DNA of 42,617 nucleotides from NCBI GenBank assembly GCA_904501795.1, contig CAJGCK010000002.1:1-42617 (forward strand), read 5' to 3'. The DNA comes from an uncultured Clostridia bacterium (GTDB lineage: Bacteria; Bacillota; Clostridia; Christensenellales; Borkfalkiaceae). Position 1 is the first letter of the stretch. Every line of letters starts with the position of its first letter. This document shows positions 40,027 to 42,617 of the stretch, piece by piece. The notes beneath the pieces are model-generated. The model ran no database searches and was not told where the DNA came from. It was given only the letters and a program-made list of their open reading frames with translations. The translations under genes and the position numbers were made by a program.

Positions 40027-40163
40027 AGAAGTTAGCGCTTTGTTTACAAGGAGCGATAACTTCGCCGTGTTTCAAACTTGAAGTGTAAAAACGACAGTTT
40101 TTACGGCAAAACGATAGTTTTGCAAAGATTTTACCGTAAGGTAAAAGATTTACTTCTTTTAGA
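40027..40163 (-). ncRNA. Leader with multiple hairpins upstream of the YhaO-like gene
   Basis: Between the promoter and the YhaO-like ATG the minus strand carries consecutive perfect or near-perfect stems: TTTTACC/GGTAAAA, GCAAAAC/GTTTTGC, GTAAAAAC/GTTTTTAC and GAAGTTATCGCT/AGCGCTAACTTC, the middle two with loops TATC and TGTC. No T-run follows. I recognise no known riboswitch; it could be a structured regulatory leader or an inserted palindromic repeat element. Confidence 0.55.
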
Positions 40164-40167
40164 TTAT

Positions 40168-40196
40168 ATTATATACTTGTTCAATCTTTTTGTAAA
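40168..40196 (-). promoter_or_regulatory. Promoter of the YhaO/YhaN/HNH operon
   Basis: On the minus strand, -35 TTTACA (40191-40196), 17-base spacer, -10 TATAAT (40168-40173). The start would be near 40161, giving a leader of about 165 bases that includes the hairpins. Confidence 0.75.
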
Positions 40197-40233
40197 GAAA
40201 AAAATTACTTATAGCAAGAGCGATAAATAATTT
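40197..40233 (-). terminator. Terminator of the envelope gene cluster
   Basis: On the minus strand AAATTATTTAT pairs with ATAAGTAATTT (one G-T pair) around a 10-base loop, followed by a T-run. It lies 25 bases after the stop of the CrtO-like gene. Confidence 0.6.
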
Positions 40234-40258
40234 TTTTTCTAAATAATTTTGAATAAAT

Positions 40259-40843
40259 TTACGTTTGTGTTTTTTCGTTTAATCTTGCGTTATATCGATG
40301 CAAAACGTGCAGCTTCCTTAGGTTGTATCTTAAAACCATAATTGGAAGAAGGTTTAATACAAGGTTAACCGTTGCAACCGGAACGCCAAAACAAAATGAA
40401 TATTCAATAGGATAAATTAGCACTATTAAAAAACCAAAAATCATACAAAACAAATGGCAAACTATTCCATAGTTGGCTTCTAGAATATACCTTTCTACGT
40501 AGGCGTTATTTCTAGGTTCTTTTATTGAATTTTTTCGAAAAGAAGTAAAAACGCCAAGCTCTAAAATCTTCTCTTTCCATTTTTTTATTCCTATTTTTTC
40601 GTAAAAATTACTTTCGTTTTTACTAGCGCTAAAAAATTTTTTGTCGTGATTAAACCATTTTTTAGGGAAACATCTTCTAACAATCGTGGAAAAAATACCG
40701 TCGATTATTATAACCGAAATCGTACTTATTACAACAGCTAGAAGTACGTATATAAAATCAAAATTAAAAATCGGAGCAAGAAAAAGCGTGTTTGCCATCA
40801 CAATTGTTGCCATGCACAAAAGTATCGTTACTAAATACAACAT
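40259..40843 (-). CDS. Membrane protein resembling CrtO-type acyltransferases
   Basis: A 194-residue membrane protein with helices at about 2-22, 28-50, 128-148 and 150-170. KIGIKKWKEKI, AYVERYILEANYGIVCH and the C-terminal LHRYNARLNE match in order the motifs I know from the glycosyl-4,4'-diaponeurosporenoate acyltransferase (CrtO) family. The real substrate need not be a carotenoid; many uncharacterised Firmicutes proteins share this pattern. It follows a PlsC-type acyltransferase by nine bases with AAGGTG upstream, consistent with envelope lipid or glycolipid modification. Confidence 0.6.
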   Translation of the reverse strand: MLYLVTILLCMATIVMANTLFLAPIFNFDFIYVLLAVVISTISVIIIDGIFSTIVRRCFPKKWFNHDKKFFSASKNESNFYEKIGIKKWKEKILELGVFTSFRKNSIKEPRNNAYVERYILEANYGIVCHLFCMIFGFLIVLIYPIEYSFCFGVPVATVNLVLNLLPIMVLRYNLRKLHVLHRYNARLNEKTQT

Positions 40844-40852
40844 ATTTTCACC

Positions 40853-41674
40853 TTAATATTCAAGTGGGATTGAATAAAACTTTTCGTAACACTCTTTCCA
40901 AGAAAAAAAGTTTTCGTCCATTAATTTTTTTACGTTTTCGGCATCGTTTAGTTTATAGTCTTTATATATAGGCGGTAAAAAGTTTATCGTATATTCTTGC
41001 ACTAACGAGCCGTCGGGCATTAGTTTCTCCCCGTCTTCCATAGTTATAAATACGGGTATAATAGGCACGTTATTTTTAACCGCAAAAGTAAACGCGCCTT
41101 TTTTTAACGGACGTGGCTTTTTATAATTCCACCACATCGCTTGCTCTGGATATATCAAAATTTTCTCGCCACGAGACAAAAGAACGGAAACTGCGTTTAA
41201 CAAATTTTTCATAGTTTGGTAATTTGAACTCAATGGCAAAGTGTTACAATGCTTAAACATAAAACCATAAAGCCCCTTAAAATTAGTAAAATTCCCTTCT
41301 CTTATAACTTTATAAAGTCTTTTACTCTTCGGCATATGATTTTTTATCGCACGGTAAACCGCATAGTTATCAAAGGCGTTAAAGTGATTACAAGTTAAAA
41401 TTGCGCCACCTTTTACCATCGTAAAGTTTTCTATGCCACGAATTTCTTTGATAACGAAATATCCTTTTTTTATTAATCTTTCATAATAGAAAACCGCCAC
41501 TCTATTTGCAATTTTCGTCCAAAACTTACTAGATAATTTTTTGTTCAAATAATCAACTTTGTTTGGAAGTAACGGTATGGTTTCGGGGTCGTTTTCAACG
41601 TCTAAGTCCCACTTGCCTTCTTTTTCGTAGTCCTTTATTTTTTTTAATACTTCTAATCTATCGTTAGACAACAT
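40853..41674 (-). CDS. PlsC-type 1-acylglycerol-3-phosphate acyltransferase family protein
   Basis: A 273-residue acyltransferase. The HX4D motif is CNHFNAFD with His97 and Asp102; the second block reads ILIYPEQAMWW where PlsC has FPEGTRS, and IIPVFITMED is the last conserved block. An N-terminal extension of about 60 polar residues precedes the domain. The altered EGTR block suggests an acceptor other than lysophosphatidate. It overlaps the glycosyltransferase end by 11 bases, so both are translated together and may modify the same lipid or glycan. Confidence 0.82.
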   Translation of the reverse strand: MLSNDRLEVLKKIKDYEKEGKWDLDVENDPETIPLLPNKVDYLNKKLSSKFWTKIANRVAVFYYERLIKKGYFVIKEIRGIENFTMVKGGAILTCNHFNAFDNYAVYRAIKNHMPKSKRLYKVIREGNFTNFKGLYGFMFKHCNTLPLSSNYQTMKNLLNAVSVLLSRGEKILIYPEQAMWWNYKKPRPLKKGAFTFAVKNNVPIIPVFITMEDGEKLMPDGSLVQEYTINFLPPIYKDYKLNDAENVKKLMDENFFSWKECYEKFYSIPLEY

Positions 41675-42617
41675 TTTTTGATATAGCCCTTTTATAATTC
41701 GTTAAACTATTCGTATATTCTATTGCCATTTGTTGCAACTTCTTAAAATCTAATTCATCTTTTTGTTTCATCTCTTTAGTAAAGCCACCCTTTACTTTTA
41801 ATATCTCGTCTAGATAGGGCGTTTGCTCTGCGTATTCCCAAAAATATTTCGAGTATAAAACGTTGTCGTAAAGCCACGGCTTAAAAGATAGTTTATAATG
41901 AATTATCTTTAATTCTTCATCGTTAAAAACCTCATCAACAAACGGTGCTTTATTAAAGCCTAAATCAAGATACTTAACTCTACCTTGGCACAAAACGTTT
42001 AAGTAGTCTTGGTCTTGCGTTACTTCAAATCTAAATTTTTTAAGTAGGCTTAAAAACCTTTCTAAAACGTTAAACTTTCTAAGTTCTTTAACATTGAGCA
42101 CCATAACCCCTGCGTTAAAATACTTTTCGCACGGGATTCCTAATCCTTCTTCAACATAGTCGCCAAAAACTTTCATTTTTGCCATAACTTCTTCTTGCAC
42201 TGCGCCTATAAGATTTTCTTGCAAATCCATATTGTATAAATTTGCAACGTCGTCTAGCACGACAAGGTCGCTATCTAAATATAAAACTTTGTCGTACTGA
42301 GTAAAAATCGACGGTATAAAAAATCTTAAATACGTTGCGTTCGTGTAATAATCCCTTAAACACAGTTTGGTATTAATTGTTAAAATTTCTTTTTCAGTGT
42401 TTAAAAAGTTTATTTCAAAATTTTCTTTCTCTAAACTCTTAATTTTTATCTTGTTTACGTTATTTAAATTAACGTACAAAACGAATATTTTGTAAAAATT
42501 ATTTTCACTTGAATTTTCTATTATTGATTTTAAGGTTACTGCTAAATATGGCGCATAATTATCGTCGACTGCAAAAACTATAGGGATTATATTTTTTTTG
42601 TTTCTTTTATCAATATC
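41664..42617 (-). CDS. Glycosyltransferase family 8 protein (5' end beyond window)
   Basis: At least 317 residues of a GT8-type transferase; the frame stays open to the window edge. The upstream part reads IPIVFAVDDNYAPYLAVTLK, the classic GT8 beginning, so a start inside the window at 42479 would cut off the nucleotide-binding strand and is rejected. The DxD motif is in LYLDSDLVVLDDV; YFNAGVMVLNV, TQDQDYLNVLCQG and IIHYKLSFKPW are further family blocks. It should transfer glucose or galactose from a UDP-sugar to an envelope glycan or lipid. PlsC- and CrtO-like genes follow. Confidence 0.9.
   Translation of the reverse strand, partial: DIDKRNKKNIIPIVFAVDDNYAPYLAVTLKSIIENSSENNFYKIFVLYVNLNNVNKIKIKSLEKENFEINFLNTEKEILTINTKLCLRDYYTNATYLRFFIPSIFTQYDKVLYLDSDLVVLDDVANLYNMDLQENLIGAVQEEVMAKMKVFGDYVEEGLGIPCEKYFNAGVMVLNVKELRKFNVLERFLSLLKKFRFEVTQDQDYLNVLCQGRVKYLDLGFNKAPFVDEVFNDEELKIIHYKLSFKPWLYDNVLYSKYFWEYAEQTPYLDEILKVKGGFTKEMKQKDELDFKKLQQMAIEYTNSLTNYKRAISKNVV

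Noticed and set aside
42477..42479. Start of the glycosyltransferase at 42479
   Set aside because: The frame is open to the window edge and the upstream 46 codons encode the GT8 nucleotide-binding start, so the gene begins outside the window.
1..42617. CRISPR array, prophage or insertion sequence
   Set aside because: No regularly spaced repeats, transposase, integrase or phage structural genes are visible; the gene content is chromosomal and mostly syntenic housekeeping.

Overview
The window is from an AT-rich, low-GC Gram-positive chromosome, most likely an anaerobic, possibly spore-forming Clostridia member (an uncultured gut or rumen lineage would fit). The evidence is the mrnC-rlmB-sigH-like and dnaX-ybaB-recR synteny, a CwlD-type amidase, a T-box leader, a tandem glycine riboswitch, a 2-oxoacid:ferredoxin oxidoreductase and strong AGGAGG-type ribosome binding sites. 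I see no insertion sequence, prophage or CRISPR array. Almost all genes are on the minus strand. Several genes start with TTG, and some long open frames begin upstream of the real start; I corrected those using Shine-Dalgarno (SD) sites and terminators.

Layout. 1-500: tRNA-Ser(UGA) with its terminator, and an odd partial copy of the tRNA anticodon arm. 489-1408: dCMP deaminase and NrdR. 1517-5942: a DUF1294 membrane protein, then an operon rhaB-yigZ-recX-nnr from a consensus promoter. 6084-9782: minE, minD, a divergent MreB-like actin and a Ppx/GppA phosphatase. 10010-10776: two half-length TauE/SafE permease proteins. 10960-15107: a 999-residue membrane-anchored surface protein and a MurG-type transferase. 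14995-16335: an unrecognised small gene divergent from a WYL regulator, with a TTGACA-N6-TGTCAA palindrome between them. 16370-22375: housekeeping genes gpsA, recR, ybaB, dnaX, a SigH-like sigma factor, rlmB, mrnC and cwlD. 22441-24245: an AGCS amino-acid:cation symporter under a tandem glycine riboswitch. 24266-24745: a small Cys/His amidase-like protein.

24775-35613 is the most interesting part. One long minus-strand operon starts at a T-box leader whose specifier codon I read as CUC (leucine). Its genes are a LeuA-like protein lacking the catalytic metal-binding histidines, an unusual fusion of a sugar-isomerase-type TIM barrel to an acyl-CoA ligase, a branched-chain aminotransferase, a P-loop ATPase, a four-subunit VOR-type 2-oxoacid:ferredoxin oxidoreductase, an XRE-cupin regulator and a second acyl-CoA ligase. 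Because a leucine T-box switches genes on when leucine is scarce, I infer an anabolic route: exogenous branched-chain acid to acyl-CoA, reductive carboxylation to the 2-oxoacid, then transamination to leucine.

35650-39995 is a YhaO/YhaN (SbcD/SbcC-like) pair followed by an HNH protein and an amidohydrolase, behind a leader with several hairpins. 40259-42617 holds envelope genes: a CrtO-like membrane protein, a PlsC-type acyltransferase, and a family 8 glycosyltransferase that runs off the window's right edge.
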